DNA of 64,000 bases from Azoarcus sp. KH32C (GTDB taxonomy: Bacteria > Pseudomonadota > Gammaproteobacteria > Burkholderiales > Rhodocyclaceae): assembly GCF_000349945.1 (NCBI RefSeq), contig NC_020516.1, positions 3,968,001-4,032,000 of the forward strand. Reading direction: 5' to 3'. The notes beneath the pieces were generated by a model. It made no database searches and was not told the origin of the DNA. It saw only the letters and a list, made by a program, of their open reading frames with translations. Below are positions 34,371-42,573 of this stretch, piece after piece. How positions within the stretch are numbered: the first letter of the stretch is position 1; every line of letters begins with the position of its first letter. Both the position numbers and the translations under genes were made by a program.

Positions 34371-36230
34371 ATGAACACTCGACGAATCCTGTGCGGCTGG
34401 GTGAATTTGCAGGAAAGGGACGAAGCTCCCGCCGACATCCTGCAGGCGATGTTCTCCGCGGAAGGCGCCGATGCGCCGGCAAATCCGCTCAGGCTCGGGC
34501 AGGCCGGCTGGGGCGCCATCGGGCCGGAGTCCTCTACGATGGCCCACGATACGGAAACGGGCATCGTTGCGATGCTGCTCGGCCGGCCTATATGGACCAA
34601 TCCGGCGAGTGCCGCGCAGGCTGCCGCTCAGGGACACGCGGCAGCCGCGGCGCGGCGCTACGCGGAGCTTGGCGAGCGTCTGTTCGACGAACTGCAGGGA
34701 AACTTCTCCCTCGCGATCTACGACCTGCGGCAAGGAAGGGCGCTTCTCGCCATCGACCGCTGCGGCGTCGAGCGCATGTGCTTCGCGCGGGTCGGTCCGC
34801 TGCTGGTCTTCTCCACGAGCGCACGCGCGGTCGCTGCCCATCCCGCCGTCAAAGCCTCGCTCGACCACCAGTCGCTCTACGAATACCTCTACTGCCACAT
34901 GGTGCCGAGTCCCGGCACCGCATTCGGTGGCGTGGAGAAACTGCTGCCCGCCCAGCGCCTGCTCGCCACGGCACAGCGGACGACCCGTCATTTCTACTGG
35001 GCGATGCGATTCGCACCGGACAAGCAGACTCCGCCCGAGGCGCAACGCGAAACCTTCCGCCAGCTCCTGCGCCAGGCGGTCGAACGGCAGGTCGACGAAC
35101 TGCCGGTCGGCGCCTTCCTGTCGGGCGGCACGGACAGCTCGACGGTCACCGGACTGCTGGGAGAGGTCAGCGGCGCGCCCGCCCGCACCTTCTCGATCGG
35201 ATTCGACGCGGAAGGGTTCGACGAGCTCGACTATGCCCGCGTCACCGCGCGGCATTTCGGCGCCGACGCGGCCGAGTTCTACGTGACGCCGGAACACGTG
35301 GCCGAGGCGCTTCCCCTGATTGCGTCCGCCTACGACGAGCCCTTCGGCAATGCCTCTGCCGTACCCACCTACTTCTGCGCCCGGATTGCCCGCGAACGCG
35401 GCGTCCGTGCGATGCTGGCCGGCGACGGCGGCGATGAGTTCTTCGGCGGCAACGTCCGTTACGCCAAGCAGGGCGTGTTCGAGCGCTACCAGTCGCTCAC
35501 GCCGGGGCTGCGCCAGATGCTGGAACCCCTGGTGATGAACTTTCCCTTCGGCTCCGCCATCATGCCGGTGCGCAAGGCCAGGAGCTACATCCGCCAGGCG
35601 AGCGTTCCGCTGCCCGACCGCCTCGAATCCTACAACTTCCTGCATCGCGACCCGCTCACCGACATCTTCGAGCCGGAATTCCTCGCCGCCGTCGACACCG
35701 AACGCCCGCTCGCGATGATGCGCGAAGCCTACTTCCGCACCGAGTCGGCCGAGCCGGTCGATCGCATGATGCACCTCGACCACAAGATCACGCTCGCCGA
35801 CAACGACCTGCGCAAGGTCTCCCGCATGTGCGAGGCGGCAGGAGTCGAGGTCCGGTTTCCCTTCCTCGACACCGACCTCGTCAACTTTTCCGGCACCCTC
35901 TCGGTCGCCCAGAAGGTCAGCGGCAACCGCCTGCGCGTGTTCTTCAAGGAAGCTTTGAGCGACTTCCTGCCCGGAGAGACGATCACCAAGTCGAAACACG
36001 GCTTCGGCCTGCCTTTCGGCCTGTGGCTGGCCCAGGACGGCCCGCTCCGCTCGCCCGCCACCGCCGCACTGGACGGCCTCAGCAAGCGCGGCATCGTCCG
36101 GGCGGATTACTTGCGGAAGCTTTGGCAGGAACATTCGTCGGGTCATGCGAGCTATTTCGGCGTCATGATCTGGGTGCTGATCCAGCTCGAACTATGGCTG
36201 CAGCGGAATGATCGCCCGGGCGCGGCCTAG
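34371..36230 (+). CDS. Asparagine synthetase-like protein without the glutaminase cysteine
   Basis: Protein of 619 residues with the two-domain layout of AsnB-type amidotransferases. The synthetase domain is intact: the PP-loop SGGTDSS is at 251-257, followed by YDEPFGNASAVPT and AGDGGDEFFGG. The N-terminal Ntn domain is degenerate: instead of MCGIxG it begins MNTRRILCGW, with no cysteine at position 2, although DLRQGRALLAIDRCGVERM and VEKLLPAQRL still show the fold. It probably cannot use glutamine and may depend on free ammonia or on another nucleophile; it could amidate or ligate a carboxyl of the glycan. It stands alone on the plus strand between two minus-strand operons. Its last 68 bases overlap the 3' end of the Wzy-like gene. 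Confidence 0.85.
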   Translation: MNTRRILCGWVNLQERDEAPADILQAMFSAEGADAPANPLRLGQAGWGAIGPESSTMAHDTETGIVAMLLGRPIWTNPASAAQAAAQGHAAAAARRYAELGERLFDELQGNFSLAIYDLRQGRALLAIDRCGVERMCFARVGPLLVFSTSARAVAAHPAVKASLDHQSLYEYLYCHMVPSPGTAFGGVEKLLPAQRLLATAQRTTRHFYWAMRFAPDKQTPPEAQRETFRQLLRQAVERQVDELPVGAFLSGGTDSSTVTGLLGEVSGAPARTFSIGFDAEGFDELDYARVTARHFGADAAEFYVTPEHVAEALPLIASAYDEPFGNASAVPTYFCARIARERGVRAMLAGDGGDEFFGGNVRYAKQGVFERYQSLTPGLRQMLEPLVMNFPFGSAIMPVRKARSYIRQASVPLPDRLESYNFLHRDPLTDIFEPEFLAAVDTERPLAMMREAYFRTESAEPVDRMMHLDHKITLADNDLRKVSRMCEAAGVEVRFPFLDTDLVNFSGTLSVAQKVSGNRLRVFFKEALSDFLPGETITKSKHGFGLPFGLWLAQDGPLRSPATAALDGLSKRGIVRADYLRKLWQEHSSGHASYFGVMIWVLIQLELWLQRNDRPGAA

Positions 36231-37545
36231 CAACTGACGGCTGGAGCGGCGCCGAAGGGGCGGTGGACGATGGCCGCAGCTCGCTGAGCTTCGTCACGCC
36301 TGCGTTCTCGAACACACCCTGCGCACGCAGCATCGCCTTCGCAGCCACCACGATCAGCACCAGGTTGTAGTAGTAATCGAAGTAGGCCATGCCGAGGAAA
36401 GCGCCCGCCGTCAGGTAGGCGACGATGCTGACCTGCACCATTTTCACCAAGTCGGCCATCCACGCATGTTCGGGCAGGTCGCGCACCGTGCGCGCGATCT
36501 TGCTCGCCGAGCGCCAGGTCAACGTCGCAAGCAGCAGGTACAGCCCGAGCCCGACGAAGCCCTGTTCGCCGAGCACTTCGAAATACACGCTATGCACGTC
36601 GCGCCAGTTGGTGGGGTCCGGCGCATAAATCGCGAACATCCCACGCTGGAAGGTTTCGAAACCACCGCCGAGGAAACGGTCCCGCGCGAGGTTGAACGCC
36701 ATCCACCATGCATTGATGCGGCCCATCGCCGACTTGTCCTGATCGTAGGACTGGATGGTGTGCATGCGCTCGTACCAAGCCTCCGGCATCACTTGCAGGA
36801 CCGCGAACACCGCGCCCACGGCAAGCAGGGCGACCAGGAACTTCTGCCGCGACTTGAACCAGAACATCACACCCATCGCGCCCATGCCGAGCATCGCCCC
36901 ACGCGACTGCGTGCCGATCGCGGCGATCGCGGTCAGCACCATGACGGCATACACCGCGTTGCGCAACACCACGCGCTCGACACTGCGCGCGGTGAAGTAG
37001 AGCAGCGGGATAGTCATGGCCAACGCCAGCCCGATCTCGTTGTTGCCGCCGATGAAGGTGCCCGGCGGCCCCTGTACGCGATAGACGCCGCCATGCAGGA
37101 TCGTGAAAAGCCCACCCTTGACCCCGTAGAAACCGATCGACAGGGCCATCACCGCGACCAGCCACTTCAGGCGCTCCGGCGTCGTGATCAGCATCATCGC
37201 GACGAAGATCATCAGCTGGATCTTGATCACCTTCTCGAATTGCGGCCAGGCCAGTTGCGGATAGACGGCGAAGGTCGTCGTGATCACCATCCAGCCGACG
37301 AAGATCATCAGCACGACGGTTTCGCGCTCCCAGGGAATTCGCTTTTCCTCCTTCGAGGCGAGCATCGCGATCAGCGTCGTGATCGCGACGATCATCGCGA
37401 ACGGCATCGTCGTGCTGAACCCCCACGCCATGCGGTGCGGATTCATGAAGCCCAGCCAGGTCCAGACCAGGATGCCGATCCAGGGCCGCCTGAGGATGAA
37501 CGGAAGCGTGCCGAAGACGACGAGAGTGACCGCTATGTCGCGCAT
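36163..37545 (-). CDS. Wzy-like putative O-glycosylation ligase, exosortase A system-associated
   Basis: Polytopic membrane protein of 460 residues with about 10-12 helices, matching from memory the family TIGR03097 (Wzy/WaaL fold). Conserved-looking parts are WIGILVWTWLGFMNPHRMAWG near the N-terminus, NNEIGLALAM near residue 168, GTQSRGAMLGM near 212, and a long periplasmic loop with AMGRINAWWMAFNLARD and DVHSVYFEVLGEQGF. It would polymerise repeat units or transfer glycan to an acceptor. It is the last gene of the core operon, overlapping the CapK-like gene upstream by 13 bases. Its C-terminal tail is proline- and serine-rich and is coded on the strand opposite the end of the AsnB-like gene. 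Confidence 0.9.
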   Translation of the reverse strand: MRDIAVTLVVFGTLPFILRRPWIGILVWTWLGFMNPHRMAWGFSTTMPFAMIVAITTLIAMLASKEEKRIPWERETVVLMIFVGWMVITTTFAVYPQLAWPQFEKVIKIQLMIFVAMMLITTPERLKWLVAVMALSIGFYGVKGGLFTILHGGVYRVQGPPGTFIGGNNEIGLALAMTIPLLYFTARSVERVVLRNAVYAVMVLTAIAAIGTQSRGAMLGMGAMGVMFWFKSRQKFLVALLAVGAVFAVLQVMPEAWYERMHTIQSYDQDKSAMGRINAWWMAFNLARDRFLGGGFETFQRGMFAIYAPDPTNWRDVHSVYFEVLGEQGFVGLGLYLLLATLTWRSASKIARTVRDLPEHAWMADLVKMVQVSIVAYLTAGAFLGMAYFDYYYNLVLIVVAAKAMLRAQGVFENAGVTKLSELRPSSTAPSAPLQPSVARPRPGDHSAAAIVRAGSAPRS

Positions 37546-38909
37546 TCCGGCTGCTCCCGGGCCCCGACGTGACTCATCACGTAGCGATACTTGCCCGATT
37601 TCTCGGGACGGATCTCCGCGGCGGTTTCGATCTCGATCCGCACGTCCTGCCCCAGGCGGTTCGCCATCCCCTGCCGGATCCGCGCCTCAATCTCCGGCCC
37701 ATAGCCGTCGGCCGGGACGACGATGATGCGCGTGAGGTCGAGGCTCTCCTGCACGATGCGGAAAGCCGCGACCTGCGGCAGATCGCGCACGACGTAGATC
37801 AGCGCGAGGCCGTGCATCACCGTGCCATCGCGCGCAACGACGAAATCGGTCGTCCGCCCCTGGATGTCCTTCAGTAGCGGCAGGCCGCGTCCGCAGGCGC
37901 AGGGCGCCGGGTCGAGCGCGGCGACGTCGCCCGTGCGGTAGCGGATGAAGGGGAAATCGCGCGTCGCGAGATGCGTGACGACGATTTCTCCGCTCTCCCC
38001 AATCGGCACCGGCTTGCCCTGCGTATCGACGATTTCGACGACGATATCCTCGGCCGTCAGGTGCATCCCGCCGGAAGGGCACTGGTGGGCGATGAAACCC
38101 GCATCGCGCCCGCCGTAGCCGTTCGCGACGCGGCAGCCGAAGATCCGCTCGATCGTCGAGCGCTGGTCGTCGTACAGCCGCTCGGAGGTGCAGAACGCGA
38201 CCTTGACGCCGAGGTCGTCCATCCGCTGCCCGCGCGCTTCCGCATGACGGCCGATCAGCGACAGCGCCGACGGGTAGCCGAAGAGCATCTTGGGGCGACG
38301 CTGGCGGATGCGCTCGACGAAGTTGTCGAGCCGGCTTTCCGACATCTCGAAAGCGGGCAGCAGCTCGGTGCGCATCAGGCCGTCGCGCCAGCGGCGAATG
38401 TGATCCTGCGCCCCCAGCTCGATCGGCGACCCCCAGACGACGATCTCCGGGTCGCCGATATCGACCTCCCACCAGCGCGTCGCCCGCCATTTCGCTGCCA
38501 CGTCGTGGCTCACGCGCTCGGCGCCGATGAAGAAGATCAGCGGTTCGCCGCTCGATCCGCCGGTGTTGAAGCGCGCCAGGTCGCGCGCGTCCTCGGACTT
38601 GAGCGCATCGAGGTTGGCGCGGATCTCGGCCTTACCGAGAAAAGGCAGGCGCGCGAGGTCCGCGGCGGTTTGGATCTTGCCGGCATCGAAGCCGATGCGC
38701 CCGAAGAGCTCGCGATAATAAGGCACGTGCGCCTGCGCGTGCGCCAGCAAAGCCTGGAGCCGCTCGAACTGCAGGCGCTCGATGCGTCCGCGATCCCACC
38801 ACTGGCTTTCCTCCAGCAGGCGACGCACCTTCACGGTGTCATGGCGCTTGAGCCGTTCCTGGGCGGGAAACATCAGCTTCGATACGAAGGCCGTGTAAAG
38901 ATCGCTCAT
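37533..38909 (-). CDS. CapK / phenylacetate-CoA ligase-like adenylating enzyme
   Basis: Adenylate-forming enzyme of 458 residues of the CapK/PaaK-like group. The ATP loop is NTGGSSGEPL at 115-124. RYRTGDVAAL and the short cysteine motif CACGRGLPLL near residues 321-330 are typical of this group, and the C-terminal EIRPEKSGKYRYVMS holds the likely catalytic lysine. CapK-like proteins occur in capsule and exopolysaccharide loci, but their reaction is mostly unknown. ATG 38909 overlaps the stop of the sulfotransferase gene upstream, which suggests the two act together. Alternative roles include activating an acid substituent for attachment to the polymer. Confidence 0.85.
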   Translation of the reverse strand: MSDLYTAFVSKLMFPAQERLKRHDTVKVRRLLEESQWWDRGRIERLQFERLQALLAHAQAHVPYYRELFGRIGFDAGKIQTAADLARLPFLGKAEIRANLDALKSEDARDLARFNTGGSSGEPLIFFIGAERVSHDVAAKWRATRWWEVDIGDPEIVVWGSPIELGAQDHIRRWRDGLMRTELLPAFEMSESRLDNFVERIRQRRPKMLFGYPSALSLIGRHAEARGQRMDDLGVKVAFCTSERLYDDQRSTIERIFGCRVANGYGGRDAGFIAHQCPSGGMHLTAEDIVVEIVDTQGKPVPIGESGEIVVTHLATRDFPFIRYRTGDVAALDPAPCACGRGLPLLKDIQGRTTDFVVARDGTVMHGLALIYVVRDLPQVAAFRIVQESLDLTRIIVVPADGYGPEIEARIRQGMANRLGQDVRIEIETAAEIRPEKSGKYRYVMSHVGAREQPECAT

Positions 38910-39739
38910 TGCCCACCTCCCTGCCGCGCAACCTGCTCGAACCGCCGCGCGAGCCCTTCGCACAGCTCCGCCACCGCCGGCTCGACGCCCGGCAGCGACT
39001 TGTGGCGGATCGAACTCGCAAAGACGCCGCGGGTGATGTCCGCCGAATATGGCACGCCGAGGAAGTCGAAGACCTCCCGGCACTCCCGCTCAGGCTCCTG
39101 CACGAGCTGCTCGTAGAACACCAGCCGCACGCGCGCATCGCAATCGAAGCCCTGCTCGAAATACAGCACGTTACGGAAGTACCAGATCAGCGCCGCCGCC
39201 GACGCCTCGCTCATCTCCGGATGCCACAGGCTGCGCACGATCGCGTGCGTCGCCTCGGACATGCCGCCGGCGCGCCAATCGTCGACGAGGCGATCGGCCG
39301 CAATGCGTGCGACCTGCTTCGTGAAGTTGCCGAAGGAGTTGAGCGCCGAGCGCACCGCATCGCGGTAGTCGCGTACGATCCACACCGTCTTTGCCGGCGC
39401 GAACTCCGTCATCAGTGCACTGAGGCGGTCGAGCTCGCACAACGCCTTGATGACGAAGGTCGGCGCACGGGACTCCGCGACGAGCCGGCGGATCACCGTA
39501 CGTTCGCGCATGCGGTAATTGTCGAAAGCCCGCGGGTCCCGCTCGTGATACACGTCGGTCAGGTAGCTGCGCTCCAGCCTGTCCATCAGCATGTTCGTGC
39601 CCGAGCGCTGCATGCCGGCGACGAACACGACCTGCGTGGGCGAGCGCCGCCGCGCCCACTGGTAAGCGGACTTCGACGCGATCAGCATCCTGTGCCCGAG
39701 CCGCTCGCGAATCTGTGCGACGTCCAGCCCTTCAGCCAT
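38906..39739 (-). CDS. PAPS-dependent sulfotransferase
   Basis: Third sulfotransferase of the window, 277 residues. The PAPS loop is AGMQRSGTNML at 41-51, and the 3'-phosphate region is VWIVRDYRDAVRSALNSFGN with R123 and S131. The ATG at 39739 lies inside the end of the upstream GT4 gene, and the stop overlaps the CapK-like start. Unlike the other two sulfotransferases it is placed within the core exosortase operon rather than in the variable plus-strand operon, which strengthens the idea that sulfation is part of the main polymer pathway. The acceptor is unknown. Confidence 0.88.
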   Translation of the reverse strand: MAEGLDVAQIRERLGHRMLIASKSAYQWARRRSPTQVVFVAGMQRSGTNMLMDRLERSYLTDVYHERDPRAFDNYRMRERTVIRRLVAESRAPTFVIKALCELDRLSALMTEFAPAKTVWIVRDYRDAVRSALNSFGNFTKQVARIAADRLVDDWRAGGMSEATHAIVRSLWHPEMSEASAAALIWYFRNVLYFEQGFDCDARVRLVFYEQLVQEPERECREVFDFLGVPYSADITRGVFASSIRHKSLPGVEPAVAELCEGLARRFEQVARQGGGQ

Positions 39740-40985
39740 GCACCTGTCCCTCCGCTTGCACCTGCCGCCTGGCGACATCGCCCGCGGCACCGAATGCCCC
39801 GAACTCCTCGACGAGCTCCGCCACGCGGCGCGACCATTCGTTGTCGCGCGCGTACGCGACGAGCGCCTCGCGATCCCAGGAGCGCGCAAGCGCCTCCATC
39901 ACGGCCTCGCGCAGCGCCTCCGGCTCGCCGAACGGCACGACCGCCCCCAGTTCAGGTCGGCACACGACCTCCCGATTGCCGCCGACGTCCGTCGTCACGA
40001 CCGGCACGCCGCAGGCCATCGCCTCAAGGAAGACGTTCGCCCAGCCCTCGTTGCGCGTCGCGAGCACAAACACGTCGGCCGCCGACAGCGGCCCCTTCAG
40101 CTCGTCCGGCTCCACGACGCCCAGAAAGCGCACCGTGTCGGTCAGTCCCAGACTCCCCACCTGCCGCTCCAGCCTTGCACGCCAGTCGCCTTCGGCACTC
40201 GCGCCACCGGCGATCAGATACATGAGGCCAGGGAAACGCCGCCGCAAATCGGGCAACAGGTCGATCACCCGATGAAAGCCCTTGCGTTCGGCGAGTCCGC
40301 CCACGGAAATCAGTACCGGCGCATCGGCCGGCAAGCCCAGTGCCGCGCGCGCCTCGGCCTTCGGCACCGGAGCGAAACGGGCCGTATCGACGCCGTTGCC
40401 GATGACGCGCACCTTGTCGGGCGCAACGCCCAGCTTCAGCGCGAGCTCGCGCAGCGACGCCGACACCGTGAAGACGCGGTCGGCGCCTTCCAGCGCGCGG
40501 CGCAGGCGCGGGGCCAGCGCGGGATCCGCCGCGTGCCGCACCTCGGTGCCGCGCATGGTGATCGTGACCGGCACCCGCAACCAGCGCCCCAGGAGCGTCG
40601 CCGCGTAGCCGTCCGGGTAGCCGAAATGCGCGTCGAGCACGTCCAGCCGTCCGGCGCGCTTGAGCCGCCACAAGGTCGGCAGACTGCCCAGCGCCAGCAG
40701 GATGCCGTCGAGCGATTTGAACAATCCCGGGAAACTCGGGAAGCGACAATGGATGATCTGGATTCCCGCCTGCGTCTCGCGCCGCGGCACCGGCGGCCGG
40801 AAGCCCGGCCGCCACAGCCGGATCAGCGACTGCAGCGGAAACCATGGCATGGGTGCGACGACGCTCAGAGGCAGATGACGCGCGACGCGGAACATGCGTT
40901 CACGGATGAAGAGCCCGGCGTGCGGCTGAGCGCCGTTGGGAAACAGCGTCGAGAAGACGACGACATGCAGTGGGCTCGCTCCCAT
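39732..40985 (-). CDS. Family 4 glycosyltransferase
   Basis: GT-B glycosyltransferase of 417 residues. N-terminal HVVVFSTLFPNGAQPHAGLF, the acceptor-side TITMRGTEVRH, the hinge region VIGNGVDTARF with LISVGGLAERKGF, and the donor-binding EGWANVFLEAMACGVPVV are all present. It resembles the GT4 found next to exosortase A in other XrtA loci. The start ATG at 40985 is one base from the end of the exosortase gene. The extra upstream frame (to 41099) only repeats the exosortase 3' end in another frame and is ignored. Confidence 0.9.
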   Translation of the reverse strand: MGASPLHVVVFSTLFPNGAQPHAGLFIRERMFRVARHLPLSVVAPMPWFPLQSLIRLWRPGFRPPVPRRETQAGIQIIHCRFPSFPGLFKSLDGILLALGSLPTLWRLKRAGRLDVLDAHFGYPDGYAATLLGRWLRVPVTITMRGTEVRHAADPALAPRLRRALEGADRVFTVSASLRELALKLGVAPDKVRVIGNGVDTARFAPVPKAEARAALGLPADAPVLISVGGLAERKGFHRVIDLLPDLRRRFPGLMYLIAGGASAEGDWRARLERQVGSLGLTDTVRFLGVVEPDELKGPLSAADVFVLATRNEGWANVFLEAMACGVPVVTTDVGGNREVVCRPELGAVVPFGEPEALREAVMEALARSWDREALVAYARDNEWSRRVAELVEEFGAFGAAGDVARRQVQAEGQVHG

Positions 40986-40986
40986 G

Positions 40987-42573
40987 CTAACGCCCCATCG
41001 TCGCCGCCAGCATGTCGCCCACCGCGGGCCCCATGTCGCGCATGAAGCTTTCCAGGGCCGCTTCGGCCTTGCCGTGCTCCTCCGCGGCATAGGGCGCATA
41101 GACCATCACCGCCGCCGAATCGTCTCCGGCACCGCTCAGGCGCGACGCGACGAGGTAGAGCTTGGCGACGTAGTCGTTGTTCGTCCACCGCCCCCCGATC
41201 CAGTACCCGTACCACACCATCAGCCGCCCACCGGCCCCCGCCATCTCGATGCTGCCGAAGGGCGCCCGCCGATCGCCGACCAGCGCGTCACGCTCGCCGT
41301 AGCTCGTCATCGACCACTGCGGATCCTTGCTCTTCAGCACCCGGTTCTCGGAATTGACCAACTCCTCGCCCGGCCCCTGATCGCGGTAGTAGGCAACGTA
41401 CAGACCCACCGGCACCTCGCCCGCCTGCCAGGCCGCGCGCAGTTCGCCCCGCATGCCGGAATAGCGCGGCGACCACACCGGCAGTTGGGCGCCGGACACG
41501 GGCCGCCAGGCTCCGCTCGCCTGCAGGGCAGCGAACTCCACATCGCCGTGCCTCCCCTGCGCATCGAGAACGCCGAAAACCGGCTTCCAGGCAAGCACGG
41601 CCAACAGCGCGACAACCAGCAGCACAAACGACGAACGGCTCGTTCCGGACTGACTTTCGGCCAAGTCCCCGGCCTCGCGGGGCGCGATCATCGGCTGGTC
41701 GTCCTCGCGCCATCTCGCGCCGATCCAGAACAACGCGATCATCACCGCGGCAAAGAACACCCAGCCGTACACCACGTGATCGACCCCGGTCGCAATCCGG
41801 TTACCGCTGAAATGGCCCAGCATCACGATGCCCCAGGCACGGATCCAGTTCGCGAGGACGGGCAGGCCGACCGACAGAGCGACGAACACGAGGCGACGCC
41901 GCAAGGAACGGTAGGTCAGATACGCGTACAGGCTGCCGACCACGACCGACGCGATCAGGTAGCGCACGCCGCTGCATCCCTCGACGATGGACCAATGCCC
42001 TGAGGGGATCACCAGCATCCGCCCCTCCGCAAAGACGGGCACGCCGAAGAGCCGCAGTCCCGCGACGACGAAGTGCGCCGTCCAGTCCATCATCGACGGG
42101 AACAGGAATTCGCCGAAAGGCACGAGGAAAAAGAGGAAGCCGAGCGGAAAGGTGATCGCCCGCGCAAACCGGGTCCCCATCACCGCCCACACGAGCGAGA
42201 TCACCATGCCCACCAGCGCGAACTGGGAAACGCTGTCCGCGCTCGCAAGTTCGCCGAGTAACCACGCGAAACCCGCCAGCAGCCCGGCGAACACGCCGAG
42301 CAGCGACGGCGCGACCGGCACGTCGCGCAGCTCGGCGCGCTCGCGCCAGATCAGCCAGCACGAGATCGGCGCAACAAGGAAGCCGTGGGCGAAGGTGTCC
42401 GAGCGGTTCCAGATCTTCACCAGCGAGATCACCGTCTCGTGGTGCACGCCCAGCAGCAGCGCGAGTCCGACTGCGAGCACGATCAGATGCATGCGCGCGC
42501 CGAGGAGCGACGGACCCGAAGCCACGCCGTCGCCGTCCGCCTGCAGCCGCAGTTGGTGATCCGGTGCGCTCAT
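40987..42573 (-). CDS. xrtA: Exosortase A with C-terminal EpsI domain
   Basis: Inner-membrane protein-sorting enzyme of 528 residues. It cleaves PEP-CTERM proteins and passes them to surface anchoring. The catalytic triad is visible: C200 in VEGCSG, R245 in ANWIRAW and H266 in VDHVVYGW, all within a bundle of about eight helices (residues 28-285). Residues about 315-528 after a further helix form the EpsI-like periplasmic domain, with VYVAYYRDQ-type and SENRVL motifs, found fused to or beside exosortase A. No PEP-CTERM substrate is encoded in this window. It overlaps the upstream GT4 by 4 bases. Confidence 0.95.
   Translation of the reverse strand: MSAPDHQLRLQADGDGVASGPSLLGARMHLIVLAVGLALLLGVHHETVISLVKIWNRSDTFAHGFLVAPISCWLIWRERAELRDVPVAPSLLGVFAGLLAGFAWLLGELASADSVSQFALVGMVISLVWAVMGTRFARAITFPLGFLFFLVPFGEFLFPSMMDWTAHFVVAGLRLFGVPVFAEGRMLVIPSGHWSIVEGCSGVRYLIASVVVGSLYAYLTYRSLRRRLVFVALSVGLPVLANWIRAWGIVMLGHFSGNRIATGVDHVVYGWVFFAAVMIALFWIGARWREDDQPMIAPREAGDLAESQSGTSRSSFVLLVVALLAVLAWKPVFGVLDAQGRHGDVEFAALQASGAWRPVSGAQLPVWSPRYSGMRGELRAAWQAGEVPVGLYVAYYRDQGPGEELVNSENRVLKSKDPQWSMTSYGERDALVGDRRAPFGSIEMAGAGGRLMVWYGYWIGGRWTNNDYVAKLYLVASRLSGAGDDSAAVMVYAPYAAEEHGKAEAALESFMRDMGPAVGDMLAATMGR

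Noticed and set aside
39715..40225. Plus-strand open frames opposite the sulfotransferase and GT4 genes
   Set aside because: They are low-complexity shadows of the confident minus-strand genes and have no ribosome binding site.
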